Assembly (NCBI GenBank): GCA_027488055.1
Contig: JAIYCK010000113.1
Span: 1 to 9,971 of the forward strand
Direction: 5' to 3'
DNA length: 9,971 nt
Source: Flavobacteriales bacterium
Lineage (GTDB): Bacteria; Bacteroidota; Bacteroidia; Flavobacteriales_D; Sanyastnellaceae
The notes beneath the pieces are model-generated. The model ran no database searches and was not told the origin of the DNA. It saw nothing but the letters and a program-made list of their open reading frames with translations. This document shows, in pieces, positions 1 to 5,979 of this stretch. Made by a program: the position numbers and the translations under genes. How positions within the stretch are numbered: the stretch's first letter is position 1; each line of letters begins with the position of its first letter.

Positions 1-773
1 ATAAATAGGTCTGAGAGCTCTATGAGTTTGTATTCGTTGACACTTGTTTCGTCGGGAAGATGCTCCACACCAGCCAATTTCGCTAACTCGTTGCCTGTTA
101 ATATTCGACTTGTGCGGACATCGGCAGGTAATTGATCAAATCCGATGGCTATCTTGGTGGTCGGTTGCGGCAATTGGAAGAGTCCTGCTTTGGCCCGCGT
201 ATACCAATGACCTCCCATGCGAGCCACTTGGTCCATTTTAATGGGGTCTATCTTGCCATCTTCGTTGAGTACCTCGGTGCGGATGTGGATTTTGATGATC
301 TCACAGACCACCAAATTGCCTGCTCCGCCGTTTTGGCCCAATTCGATCACCTGATTGATTTTGCACTCGAACTGCACCGGCGATTCTCCCACGCGAGGTG
401 GACGAACCAAGTCGGACTGCACAGGGGTGAGTCCCGCTTTTTCAAATTCGTTGATCCCTTTTGCGTATTCTGTGCTGGCCAACGACATTTGTTCGACCAT
501 TGCATGGTTTACGATATTGATCACACATTCTGGCACTGCCTTGGCATTTTCATAACTGTGTTTGGTGGTGTTATCCCGTCCTCTGCGGGCTGGCGAAAAA
601 ATGGCAATCGGCGGCGCCACACTAAAAATATTGAAAAAGCTATACGGGGCAAGATTAACGTTCCCTTCTTCATCAATGGTGCTGACAAAGGCAATGGGAC
701 GCGGACCGACTGATCCTAAAAGATATTGGTGCAATTCTGGAACCAGCAGTTCCTGTGGATTGAGACTAAGCAT
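1..773 (-). CDS. Flavin reductase family protein (3' end cut by window edge)
   Basis: Reading the minus strand from the ATG at 773 gives 257 uninterrupted codons that run off the left edge, so the C-terminus is missing. The protein resembles the flavin reductase-like FMN-binding split-barrel family (PF01613, DIM6/NTAB group), whose members bind FMN and either reduce flavin with NAD(P)H for a partner oxygenase or act as small oxidoreductases. Family-like segments are GPRPIAFVST at residues 23-32, followed by a DEEGNVNLAPYSFFN-type stretch at 34-48, which forms the flavin-binding strands in relatives. No signal peptide or membrane segment is seen, so it is probably cytoplasmic. Full-length relatives in this phylum are, from memory, about 290 residues, so perhaps 30-40 are lost. 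It is divergent from the T9SS protein at 896 with no functional link visible. Substrate and partner cannot be told. The family assignment is fairly sure. Confidence 0.88.
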   Translation of the reverse strand, partial: MLSLNPQELLVPELHQYLLGSVGPRPIAFVSTIDEEGNVNLAPYSFFNIFSVAPPIAIFSPARRGRDNTTKHSYENAKAVPECVINIVNHAMVEQMSLASTEYAKGINEFEKAGLTPVQSDLVRPPRVGESPVQFECKINQVIELGQNGGAGNLVVCEIIKIHIRTEVLNEDGKIDPIKMDQVARMGGHWYTRAKAGLFQLPQPTTKIAIGFDQLPADVRTSRILTGNELAKLAGVEHLPDETSVNEYKLIELSDLF

Positions 774-790
774 GATTGTGTTTTGTGGTG

Positions 791-818
791 CAAATATCTG
801 ATGTAGGAGGCCTTCAAA
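791..818 (-). promoter_or_regulatory. Candidate promoter of the flavin reductase gene
   Basis: On the minus strand GATATTTG (798-791) matches the Bacteroidota -7 consensus TAnnTTTG except at the first base. A TTTG (818-815) lies 16 bases upstream, a possible -33 element. The predicted start of transcription is near 784, leaving a leader of about 10 bases before the ATG at 773. This is a pattern match only. The rest of the 774-895 divergent gap contains an imperfect TGAAAG/CTTTCA repeat but no convincing plus-strand promoter. Confidence 0.35.
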
Positions 819-895
819 TGAAAGAAATTACGCTTTCACTGTGATGAAACATTATTTAAGCTAAATTGCTTTACTTTTTACTAAACCCTTATTAC

Positions 896-2440
896 ATGAA
901 AAAAATTTACGTATCGTTGGCGCTCGCCATTTTGACTTTTGTAGGAGCGGCGCAGGTAGCCGTGGATAATACGCAAACCGTGCAGTCAGCCGTGGAAAAT
1001 GTCTTTTTTGGCAATGGTATCTTCGTCGCCAATGTGACTTTCAATGGCGCACCAGCCGATGTAGTGCACGATCAATTTGGCATTTTCACAGATGAAGTTA
1101 ACGGCATTGGTATTACCAGCGGTTTGTGCATGAGCACAGGTATTGTGGTGGATATGAATGCGAACTCAATTTCTATGGGCTATCCTTCAAACCCCTATTT
1201 GATGCAGGATCCAGACGTATTGGCATTGCTCACCAATGAATTGTATTTGGGAGATTTGGCGAGTTTGGAATTTGACTTTATCGCCACAGGCAATATCTGT
1301 AATTTCGAATATGTCTTCGCCTCAGATGAGTATCCAGAGTTTGTGGAAACTTCATTCAATGATCATTTCGGTTTTTTTGTGAGCGGTCCAGAAATATTTG
1401 GTCCATATAGCAATGGCGCTGTCAACATTGCCTTGATACCTGGCACTACCGAAAGCGTAAGTATAAATTCCCTCAACGCGTTTGAGCATCCCGAACTATA
1501 TGTAGACAATACATTGGCTACAACAGGAGTTGGTTTAGATGCCTTTACAACAGTGTTGAATGCACACATTGAAAACCTAGTTGTAGGTGAGACTTACCAT
1601 GTGAAGTTGGTCATTGCAGATGTGACTGACTCAGCTTTGGATTCAGGTGTTTTTTTGCGCGGCGACAGCTTTCAACAGGAATGTGCAGAGGTTGGTGCTG
1701 GCGGTGCAATGACCGAGACCTGCATGCTCAGCACCTTGCAAGCCGAGGTACACTATACGGAGAATTGCGGCACAGTTTCGCTCACCAATTTGAGTGAGAT
1801 GAACATCGAAACCACCAACTGTTATTATGATATGGGTGATGGAAATACCACGGCAGCGTGCGATGCGAATACCTTTTATACCTACGATGCCCCCGGAACG
1901 TATACGTTGAAATTGGTGTATGAAGTAGGGGCATTCAAAGCCAAGTATACTGTGGGTGAATTATTGATCAGCGACACAGCTCCGATCACACCAACCATAG
2001 GTTTGAGCGTGGATGCGACACAGGTGCAAATTGAAAATTGGGATGGTGTATCCGCTTTGCAGTGGTACTTAGATGGCCTAGCTATTGCGGGCGCAACGGG
2101 TAACAGCACTCCAATTGTAGGTGCCGGCGCCTACAGCGTGGTTGCCAATAATGGTTGCCCAGCAACATCAGAGCCTTTGCAGGTCAATGGCATCGATGGC
2201 TTGGACGTTACGCGCCCCTTGGCAGTGTATCCGAATCCATCTGATAACGGTTTGCGTTTGCGCTTGAACGGTTCGGCAGGCCGCATTGAAGTACACAACG
2301 TTGCGGGCCAATTGGTGTGGAGCCAATGGGTGACATCTGGGGTAGAGATTACCTTGGATCAAGCAGCAGGCGTTTACAGCGTGAAGTGCATGGATGCGCA
2401 TGGTCAATTGTTGGATCAGTGCAAAGCCGTTGTGCAATAA
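896..2440 (+). CDS. Secreted choice-of-anchor L protein with PKD-like domain and T9SS sorting domain
   Basis: This 514-residue protein is probably exported and placed on the cell surface or released through the type IX secretion system. Residues 1-20 (MKKIYVSLALAILTFVGAAQ) form a Sec signal peptide. An upstream in-frame ATG at 866 would put ten hydrophobic residues before the lysines, so 896 is the better start. Residues about 25-260 match the choice-of-anchor L domain, with typical segments GIGITSG, FEYVFASDEYPE, FGFFVSGP and SGVFLRG. A PKD-like domain follows (about 290-360; YDMGDGN and DAPGTYTLKL), then an Ig-like stretch (about 370-430; QWYLDG and GAYSV). The last 75 residues are a type A T9SS sorting domain (VYPNPS, IEVHNVAGQLVW, AAGVYSVK). 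The anchor L domain has no proven function that I know of; adhesion or a structural role is inference. It is a single-gene unit followed by a terminator. Confidence 0.9.
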   Translation: MKKIYVSLALAILTFVGAAQVAVDNTQTVQSAVENVFFGNGIFVANVTFNGAPADVVHDQFGIFTDEVNGIGITSGLCMSTGIVVDMNANSISMGYPSNPYLMQDPDVLALLTNELYLGDLASLEFDFIATGNICNFEYVFASDEYPEFVETSFNDHFGFFVSGPEIFGPYSNGAVNIALIPGTTESVSINSLNAFEHPELYVDNTLATTGVGLDAFTTVLNAHIENLVVGETYHVKLVIADVTDSALDSGVFLRGDSFQQECAEVGAGGAMTETCMLSTLQAEVHYTENCGTVSLTNLSEMNIETTNCYYDMGDGNTTAACDANTFYTYDAPGTYTLKLVYEVGAFKAKYTVGELLISDTAPITPTIGLSVDATQVQIENWDGVSALQWYLDGLAIAGATGNSTPIVGAGAYSVVANNGCPATSEPLQVNGIDGLDVTRPLAVYPNPSDNGLRLRLNGSAGRIEVHNVAGQLVWSQWVTSGVEITLDQAAGVYSVKCMDAHGQLLDQCKAVVQ

Positions 2441-2465
2441 GTAATATAAATGATAAGATCTTTAG

Positions 2466-2495
2466 AAGAAGAGGCATGCGCCTCTTCTTTTTTTT
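2466..2495 (+). terminator. Intrinsic terminator after the T9SS cargo gene
   Basis: A 10 bp perfect stem (2466-2475 with 2480-2489) encloses the four-base loop ATGC and runs straight into eight T residues (2488-2495). It lies 26 bases after the stop codon at 2440. This is a textbook Rho-independent terminator and marks the end of the choice-of-anchor L transcription unit. Confidence 0.9.
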
Positions 2496-2600
2496 GGATT
2501 TCAGCATGTTTTGAGGCGATGCCCAAGAGTCAATCCAAATGCACTAATTTTATATTATTGAATCGGATGTTGTGCTCACATTCGGACATTTGTATTCAAA

Positions 2601-3122
2601 ATGAAAAGATCGATCTACATCCTCATCGGAATCGTTTGTTTGAGTTTTCTGACTCAAATGGAATCGCATACGACGATAAGTGGCGACTTTGACGGAGATG
2701 AGAAGGAAGAAAGAGCTTCTATTGATACAGATGTACCCGGTCAAAAAGGTAATGGAGAGCGCGAAATGTACATTGCATCCTCCAGCAAAGTGGTGTTTTC
2801 AAGTAAAAAATTTCCTTCCATTGCGATCGGTAACGCCAGTGCGCTTTACAATATCGGGGATATCAATTACAATCAAACCGACGAAATCCTAATAAGTGGA
2901 TGGCATGATCCATTCGACCCATTTTATCAAGGTTATGCGGTATACACCTTTGATACATCCAAACAAGGGTGGCTGAAGGTCTTGGACGCCAACGCACCAT
3001 CTGCTATCCGAGGCTCGCCGGAGCAATGGGTCTATCGAAAGAATGATACCATTTTTTATTGGACGTCAATGCTTACGGATAACCTATTGAAAATCGATAC
3101 CTTGTGTTGGATCAGCCATTGA
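2601..3122 (+). CDS. Small secreted protein with two FG-GAP/VCBS-like calcium loops
   Basis: I do not recognise this 173-residue protein as a named family. Residues 1-22 form a signal peptide (MKRS, then a hydrophobic core); Cys13 is not in a convincing lipobox, so it is more likely a soluble periplasmic or exported protein. Two segments share the spacing D-x-[DN]-x-[DN]-x-x-[ED]-E: D29 to E37 in GDFDGDEKEE, and D87 to E95 in GDINYNQTDE. This pattern is typical of calcium-binding loops in FG-GAP/VCBS (integrin-like beta-propeller) repeats. At this length it could form only a fraction of a propeller. The rest is rich in aromatic residues and beta-type sequence. It starts 105 bases after the upstream terminator and so is probably its own unit, though no clear promoter was found. 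Coding status is likely; function is unknown. Confidence 0.72.
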   Translation: MKRSIYILIGIVCLSFLTQMESHTTISGDFDGDEKEERASIDTDVPGQKGNGEREMYIASSSKVVFSSKKFPSIAIGNASALYNIGDINYNQTDEILISGWHDPFDPFYQGYAVYTFDTSKQGWLKVLDANAPSAIRGSPEQWVYRKNDTIFYWTSMLTDNLLKIDTLCWISH

Positions 3123-3312
3123 TCGTTTTCAGGTACTCCTGAAGTGTTGCAGGGAGTCGACATTTGCAAGCACAAAACAACAAGAACCAATTGCAAACCT
3201 TTCGAGAATCATATGACTTAATTTCGAATTGCTCAAACAAAATGCGACAGGATGGATACCGTTTTCCTCCATCGCGTGTGCCAGTAAAGTCGAATCTTAA
3301 ATACCACTTGCC

Positions 3313-3582
3313 ATGCCTCTTCACATTACATATATACAAGGCGGAATGAAGGAGTTTTCAGAAACAGGAGTATACCCCAGACGTTTGACTGTTCACGATG
3401 TTGATGTAAATAAAACTTGGAGGCGCAAGATCACGGAGAAGAATTGTAAAGGTGATTTTAAAATGGGGAATATCATTTTGTACTCTTATCATATCGAGAT
3501 CGAAGATGATATCGTAACTATTTTTGATTCAAAAGGCAAGCGAGTTAAAGACTTCACGATGGATCATATCATGTGTGATTGA
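3313..3582 (+). CDS. Small hypothetical protein, weakly supported
   Basis: An 89-codon open frame whose product I do not recognise. It has no signal peptide or membrane segment. The N-terminal half is basic and the C-terminal part has beta-strand-like alternation (IILYSYHIEIEDDIVTIFDSKGKR). A second ATG at 3346, giving 78 residues, is equally possible; it is preceded directly by AAGGCGGA, too close to act as a normal Shine-Dalgarno. The frame is closed by a stop at 3298-3300. The 190 bases upstream hold no convincing gene in any frame, so this could be a real orphan gene or the tail of a decayed one. No promoter or terminator is visible. Bases 3583-3726, up to the convergent regulator gene, hold nothing I can name. 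Confidence 0.4.
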   Translation: MPLHITYIQGGMKEFSETGVYPRRLTVHDVDVNKTWRRKITEKNCKGDFKMGNIILYSYHIEIEDDIVTIFDSKGKRVKDFTMDHIMCD

Positions 3583-3726
3583 TGATTTTCGACTGGAGAA
3601 GCTCAGAAGCAATCAGATGTATTGGCTTTACGCAGCCTGAGTTCTCATTTAAATTAAGTCGGTGTAAAGATCGCTGGGATGTTTTATTTTCATCCTGATC
3701 CTGGTGGTCGCTCGAAAGGATAGCCA

Positions 3727-4059
3727 TTAAACTTGAAGAATATGCTCGTTGCCCCATTTCTCCATTTCAGCAAGCAATGGCCCCATGCTTTTGCCACGTT
3801 CGGACAATGAATATTCCACACGGGGTGGAGTCTCGTTGTATTGTTTGCGTATGACCAATTGGTCGTTTTCCATTTCTTTCAATTGATCGGTCAAAACTTT
3901 TCGTGAAATCGCGGGAATACGCGCAGCAATTTCTCCAAAACGCCTTGTGTCGTTGCGCAAACAATACAAAATCACTGGCTTCCACTTGCCGCCTATCAAC
4001 TCCAACATAGCGCTGACAGGACACAAGTTAGCTTGCTTCTTTTTTACTTTAGTTACCAT
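3727..4059 (-). CDS. HxlR-family winged-helix regulator (QorR/YtfH-like)
   Basis: A 110-residue DNA-binding regulator of the HxlR (DUF24) family. Family marks are the Cys-Pro-Val near the N-terminus (Cys13), LIGGKW at 21-26, a recognition helix around 51-64 (ISRKVLTDQLKEME), and a wing ending in PPRVEYSLSERG (78-89). In studied relatives (B. subtilis YodB/HypR, C. glutamicum QorR) this conserved cysteine senses oxidants or quinones and disulfide or adduct formation releases the operator. A second cysteine is at residue 33. It is divergent from the QorB-like oxidoreductase, the same pairing as E. coli ytfH/ytfG and C. glutamicum qorR/qor2, so its target is very likely that gene and itself. An ATG at 4074 would add five residues (MSSNH); 4059 is preferred because the candidate -7 box at 4087-4094 would leave almost no leader for 4074. 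Redox sensing here is inference. Confidence 0.9.
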   Translation of the reverse strand: MVTKVKKKQANLCPVSAMLELIGGKWKPVILYCLRNDTRRFGEIAARIPAISRKVLTDQLKEMENDQLVIRKQYNETPPRVEYSLSERGKSMGPLLAEMEKWGNEHILQV

Positions 4060-4086
4060 GTGGTTACTACTCATTTATTGGTTACT

Positions 4087-4094
4087 GAAAGGTA
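4087..4094 (-). promoter_or_regulatory. Candidate -7 box for the HxlR regulator gene
   Basis: Minus-strand TACCTTTC matches TAnnTTTG except at the last base. It would start transcription near 4080, about 20 bases before the ATG at 4059. It lies inside the inverted repeat 4081-4096, so a protein bound there would block this promoter, which fits autoregulation. No -33 TTG is seen at the expected distance. Confidence 0.35.
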
Positions 4095-4122
4095 ACATGT
4101 TACATATAGTTACTAGCATTAG

Positions 4123-4130
4123 TTACTTTG
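4123..4130 (+). promoter_or_regulatory. Candidate -7 box for the QorB-like oxidoreductase gene
   Basis: TTACTTTG matches TAnnTTTG except at the second base. It would start transcription near 4137, about 30 bases before the ATG at 4169. It lies within the inverted repeat 4122-4136, as expected for repression by the divergent HxlR regulator. No -33 TTG is visible upstream. The leader that follows is AT-rich and ends in a run of A. Confidence 0.35.
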
Positions 4131-4168
4131 CGTAACAAATGTAATTATTTAATTAAAAAAAAAAAAAA

Positions 4169-5047
4169 ATGATTTTAGTAACAGGAGCAACGGGACAATT
4201 CGGAAACACAACAATTGATTTTCTATTGGCAAAAGGTGTGTCCGCCAATCAGATTTTGGCTTTGGTCAGAAATCGAGCATCTGCTGATTCTTTGGAGAGC
4301 AAAGGGGTGGGCATCGCAATTGGCGATTATGACAATTATGATTCGCTTGTGGAAGCCTTCAAGGGAGTGGAAAGACTGCTATTCATTTCGGGCAATGACA
4401 TCAGCAAACGTCTTTCACAACATGAGAATGTAATCAAGGCGGCGGAGGAAGCGGGCGCTAAACATGTGGTTTATACAAGTTTTCAAAGAAAAGATGAAAC
4501 GGAAGCATCGCCGCTTTGGATGGTCGCACAATCGCATATTCAAACCGAAAAATGGTTGAAGGGAAGCGGCATGGAATACACCATATTGAAGAATAACCTG
4601 TACATGGATTTCTTGCCTGGCTTTATTGGTGAGAACGTGCTGGAAACAGGTACTATTTATGTGCCCGCCGAGAGCGGAAGAGTGAGCTCCGTATTGCGCT
4701 CTGAAATGGCCGAAGCAGCCGCTACCATCTTGACCACAGAAGGTCATGCAGGGAAGGAGTATGACTTCGCCAATTTGGAGGCGGTATCGTATCAAGAGAT
4801 CGCGCAAATTATTGCGGAAGTCACAGGTAAAGAGATTGCCTACATCTCTCCATCTGCTTCAGAATACGAAAACACATTGACGAGCTTTGGTTTACCCGCT
4901 GAAGTCATTGGAATATTCTCAAGTTTTGCTGTCGCGCAAGCCAAAGGAGAATTGGATGTGGTAAGCACAGATTTGGTCGAATTGCTTGGAAGAAAACCAA
5001 TGTCCGTAAGGAGCTTTTTATCAGCTCTATATCTACCAAAAATTTAG
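4169..5047 (+). CDS. NmrA-like NAD(P)-binding oxidoreductase (QorB/YtfG type)
   Basis: This 292-residue atypical short-chain dehydrogenase resembles E. coli QorB (YtfG, 286 residues), an NADPH-dependent quinone reductase. The Rossmann fingerprint GATGQFG is at residues 6-12 right after the first strand (MILVT). Further matches to QorB along the chain are ALVRN, the GVERLLFISG-type strand, HENVIKAAEEAGAKHVVYTS, the HIQTEKWLKGSGMEYTILKNN region, and the late GHAGKEYDFA segment. It lacks a signal peptide and is cytoplasmic. The likely role is detoxification of quinones or other electrophiles using NAD(P)H. The start is firm: a run of 14 A residues precedes the ATG and no earlier start fits. It is divergent from the HxlR regulator, which probably represses it until an oxidant or quinone is sensed. 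The exact substrate is unproven, since NmrA-like proteins also include non-catalytic redox sensors. Confidence 0.9.
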   Translation: MILVTGATGQFGNTTIDFLLAKGVSANQILALVRNRASADSLESKGVGIAIGDYDNYDSLVEAFKGVERLLFISGNDISKRLSQHENVIKAAEEAGAKHVVYTSFQRKDETEASPLWMVAQSHIQTEKWLKGSGMEYTILKNNLYMDFLPGFIGENVLETGTIYVPAESGRVSSVLRSEMAEAAATILTTEGHAGKEYDFANLEAVSYQEIAQIIAEVTGKEIAYISPSASEYENTLTSFGLPAEVIGIFSSFAVAQAKGELDVVSTDLVELLGRKPMSVRSFLSALYLPKI

Positions 5048-5093
5048 TGCTTTAAATGTTGAATAAATCAATCACTCAAATGCGGACAAAAAC

Positions 5094-5125
5094 AAAAAGG
5101 CTGAAGTTCAAACTTCAGCCTTTTT
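5094..5125. terminator. Bidirectional intrinsic terminator, 15 bp perfect inverted repeat
   Basis: The arms AAAAAGGCTGAAGTT (5094-5108) and its exact reverse complement (5111-5125) flank two bases; in RNA the loop would open to about four. The plus strand ends in five T; the minus strand reads TTTTTGTTTTTG after the stem, so it can stop transcription from both sides. It closes the QorB-like gene, 46 bases after its stop, and could also stop minus-strand transcripts from the purE side. Confidence 0.88.
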
Positions 5126-5261
5126 GTAATATTTAAAACTAACTTGATCAGTTATCTTTCGATTGCCCATGATTGGTGACTACATTAATTAAACTATATA
5201 CTATTGGGACAACATCATCAGCAAGTAAGGGCTTAGCTTGTCCATAGTCTAATCATGCAAT

Positions 5262-5435
5262 TTATAATTTGAATTGTGTAAGTCCATACCCATGCTTAAA
5301 GGTCTCCTTCGTTCCATTGTGGAAAAGCAAATAATCAACCCATAAAAGATAAGACCATGGTAATTCTCTTCGATAACCTATTTGTACCTGGACATGATCA
5401 ATAAGGACATTAAATAGTGCAGAGTAATAGGTGCA
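5262..5435 (-). pseudogene. Probable 3' remnant of a decayed gene downstream of purE
   Basis: Between purE and the bidirectional terminator (5126-5493) there is no complete gene. The minus strand holds one stop-to-stop frame of 57 codons that looks protein-like. It begins after a TGA at 5438-5436 and ends with TAA at 5264-5262. Its product reads with a plausible C-terminal flavour: YRRELPWSYLLWVDYLLF, then HNGTKETFKHGYGLTQFKL, rich in aromatic residues and ending in a beta-strand-like segment with a terminal leucine. There is no ATG or GTG in the frame, so as it stands it cannot be a normal gene; the best explanation is the tail of a gene whose 5' part was lost. I do not recognise the family. 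A chance open frame cannot be ruled out, since the opposite strand also has short open stretches. Nothing recognisable is seen in 5126-5261. Confidence 0.35.
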
Positions 5436-5493
5436 TCAGCACACATAACTTTTTGTCTTGTGCTCTATTCCGTCAAGCAGCGGAACTCATCTG

Positions 5494-5967
5494 CTACATG
5501 CCTTCGGCACTTTCCAAAACCTTCTTCTTGAGCTCTTCTTTGAAAAGACTTATTTTTTTGAGCAAAGAAGGATCAGAGGTAGCCATTATCTGCGCGGCCA
5601 AAATTCCCGCATTGCGGCCACCATTAAGGGCGACCGTAGCAACGGGCACTCCTGCGGGCATCTGAAGTATACTCAATACACTGTCCCATCCATCGATGCT
5701 GTTGCTGGATTTGATAGGAACACCAATGACCGGTAGTGGGGTAATACTGGCTGTCATACCAGGCAAATGTGCAGCACCTCCAGCTCCTGCGATGATCACT
5801 TTCAATCCTCGTTCTTCGGCGGTTTTGGCATAGTCATACATTCGCTCTGGGGTGCGGTGAGCGCTTACCACAGTGATTTCATATGCAACACCCAAACTCT
5901 TGAGGATATCGGCTGCTTCTTGCATGATGGGCAAATCGCTTTTGCTGCCCATGATTATTCCTACCAT
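5494..5967 (-). CDS. purE: N5-carboxyaminoimidazole ribonucleotide mutase (class I PurE)
   Basis: PurE converts N5-CAIR to CAIR in de novo purine synthesis in the cytoplasm. The 157-residue chain is of normal single-domain length. It carries the full set of family motifs: the nucleotide-binding MGSKSDLPIM (6-15), SAHRTP with the catalytic-type His37 (35-40), AGAGGAAHLPGM (60-71), GVP (82-84), SSNSIDG (87-93) and MPAGVPVATVA (103-113). The pattern is that of class I bacterial PurE, which depends on a PurK partner to make N5-CAIR. No purK lies on either side here, so it must be elsewhere or absent. The start is 12 bases after the stop of the nucleoside transporter gene on the same strand, so the two are probably co-transcribed. 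No terminator directly follows; the inverted repeat at 5094-5125 is the nearest candidate. Confidence 0.97.
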   Translation of the reverse strand: MVGIIMGSKSDLPIMQEAADILKSLGVAYEITVVSAHRTPERMYDYAKTAEERGLKVIIAGAGGAAHLPGMTASITPLPVIGVPIKSSNSIDGWDSVLSILQMPAGVPVATVALNGGRNAGILAAQIMATSDPSLLKKISLFKEELKKKVLESAEGM

Positions 5968-5979
5968 CTTATCTTGATT

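Larger units (their letters stand above)
4052..4136. promoter_or_regulatory. Operator array of eight GTTAC/GTAAC half-sites
   Basis: Eight copies of GTTAC, or its reverse complement GTAAC, lie within 85 bases: starts at 4052, 4063, 4081, 4092 (reverse), 4099, 4109, 4122 and 4132 (reverse). They build two inverted repeats, GTTAC-N6-GTAAC (4081-4096) and GTTAC-N5-GTAAC (4122-4136), plus a perfect 12-base palindrome GTAACATGTTAC (4092-4103). Several spacings are 10-11 bases, one helical turn. Two half-sites lie at or just upstream of the regulator's start codon. The array sits between a HxlR regulator and its presumed target and is the natural binding site of that regulator. The half-sites are directly visible; binding is inferred. 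Confidence 0.75.

Noticed and set aside
132..713. Long plus-strand open frame of 193 codons opposite the flavin reductase gene
   Set aside because: It is the exact codon-aligned antisense of the flavin reductase frame, which carries recognisable family motifs; the plus product has no protein-like features.
3128..3143. Hairpin TTCAGG-TACT-CCTGAA just after the stop at 3122
   Set aside because: Only 6 bp of stem and no T run on either strand, so it does not qualify as an intrinsic terminator.
3112..3339. Minus-strand frame of 75 codons with six cysteines
   Set aside because: It overlaps the end of the gene at 2601-3122, matches no family I know, and has an unusual cysteine content. It is not excluded but is too weak to annotate.
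3569..3757. Minus-strand frame overlapping the end of the HxlR gene
   Set aside because: It overlaps the 3' end of the HxlR gene and has low-complexity, non-family sequence; probably chance.
4052..4136. Considered as a CRISPR-like or iteron array
   Set aside because: The repeat unit is only five bases, in both orientations and with irregular spacing; the position between a regulator and its target fits operators, and no replication gene is near.
4415..4807. 130-codon minus-strand frame inside the oxidoreductase gene
   Set aside because: Antisense shadow of a well-supported QorB-like gene.
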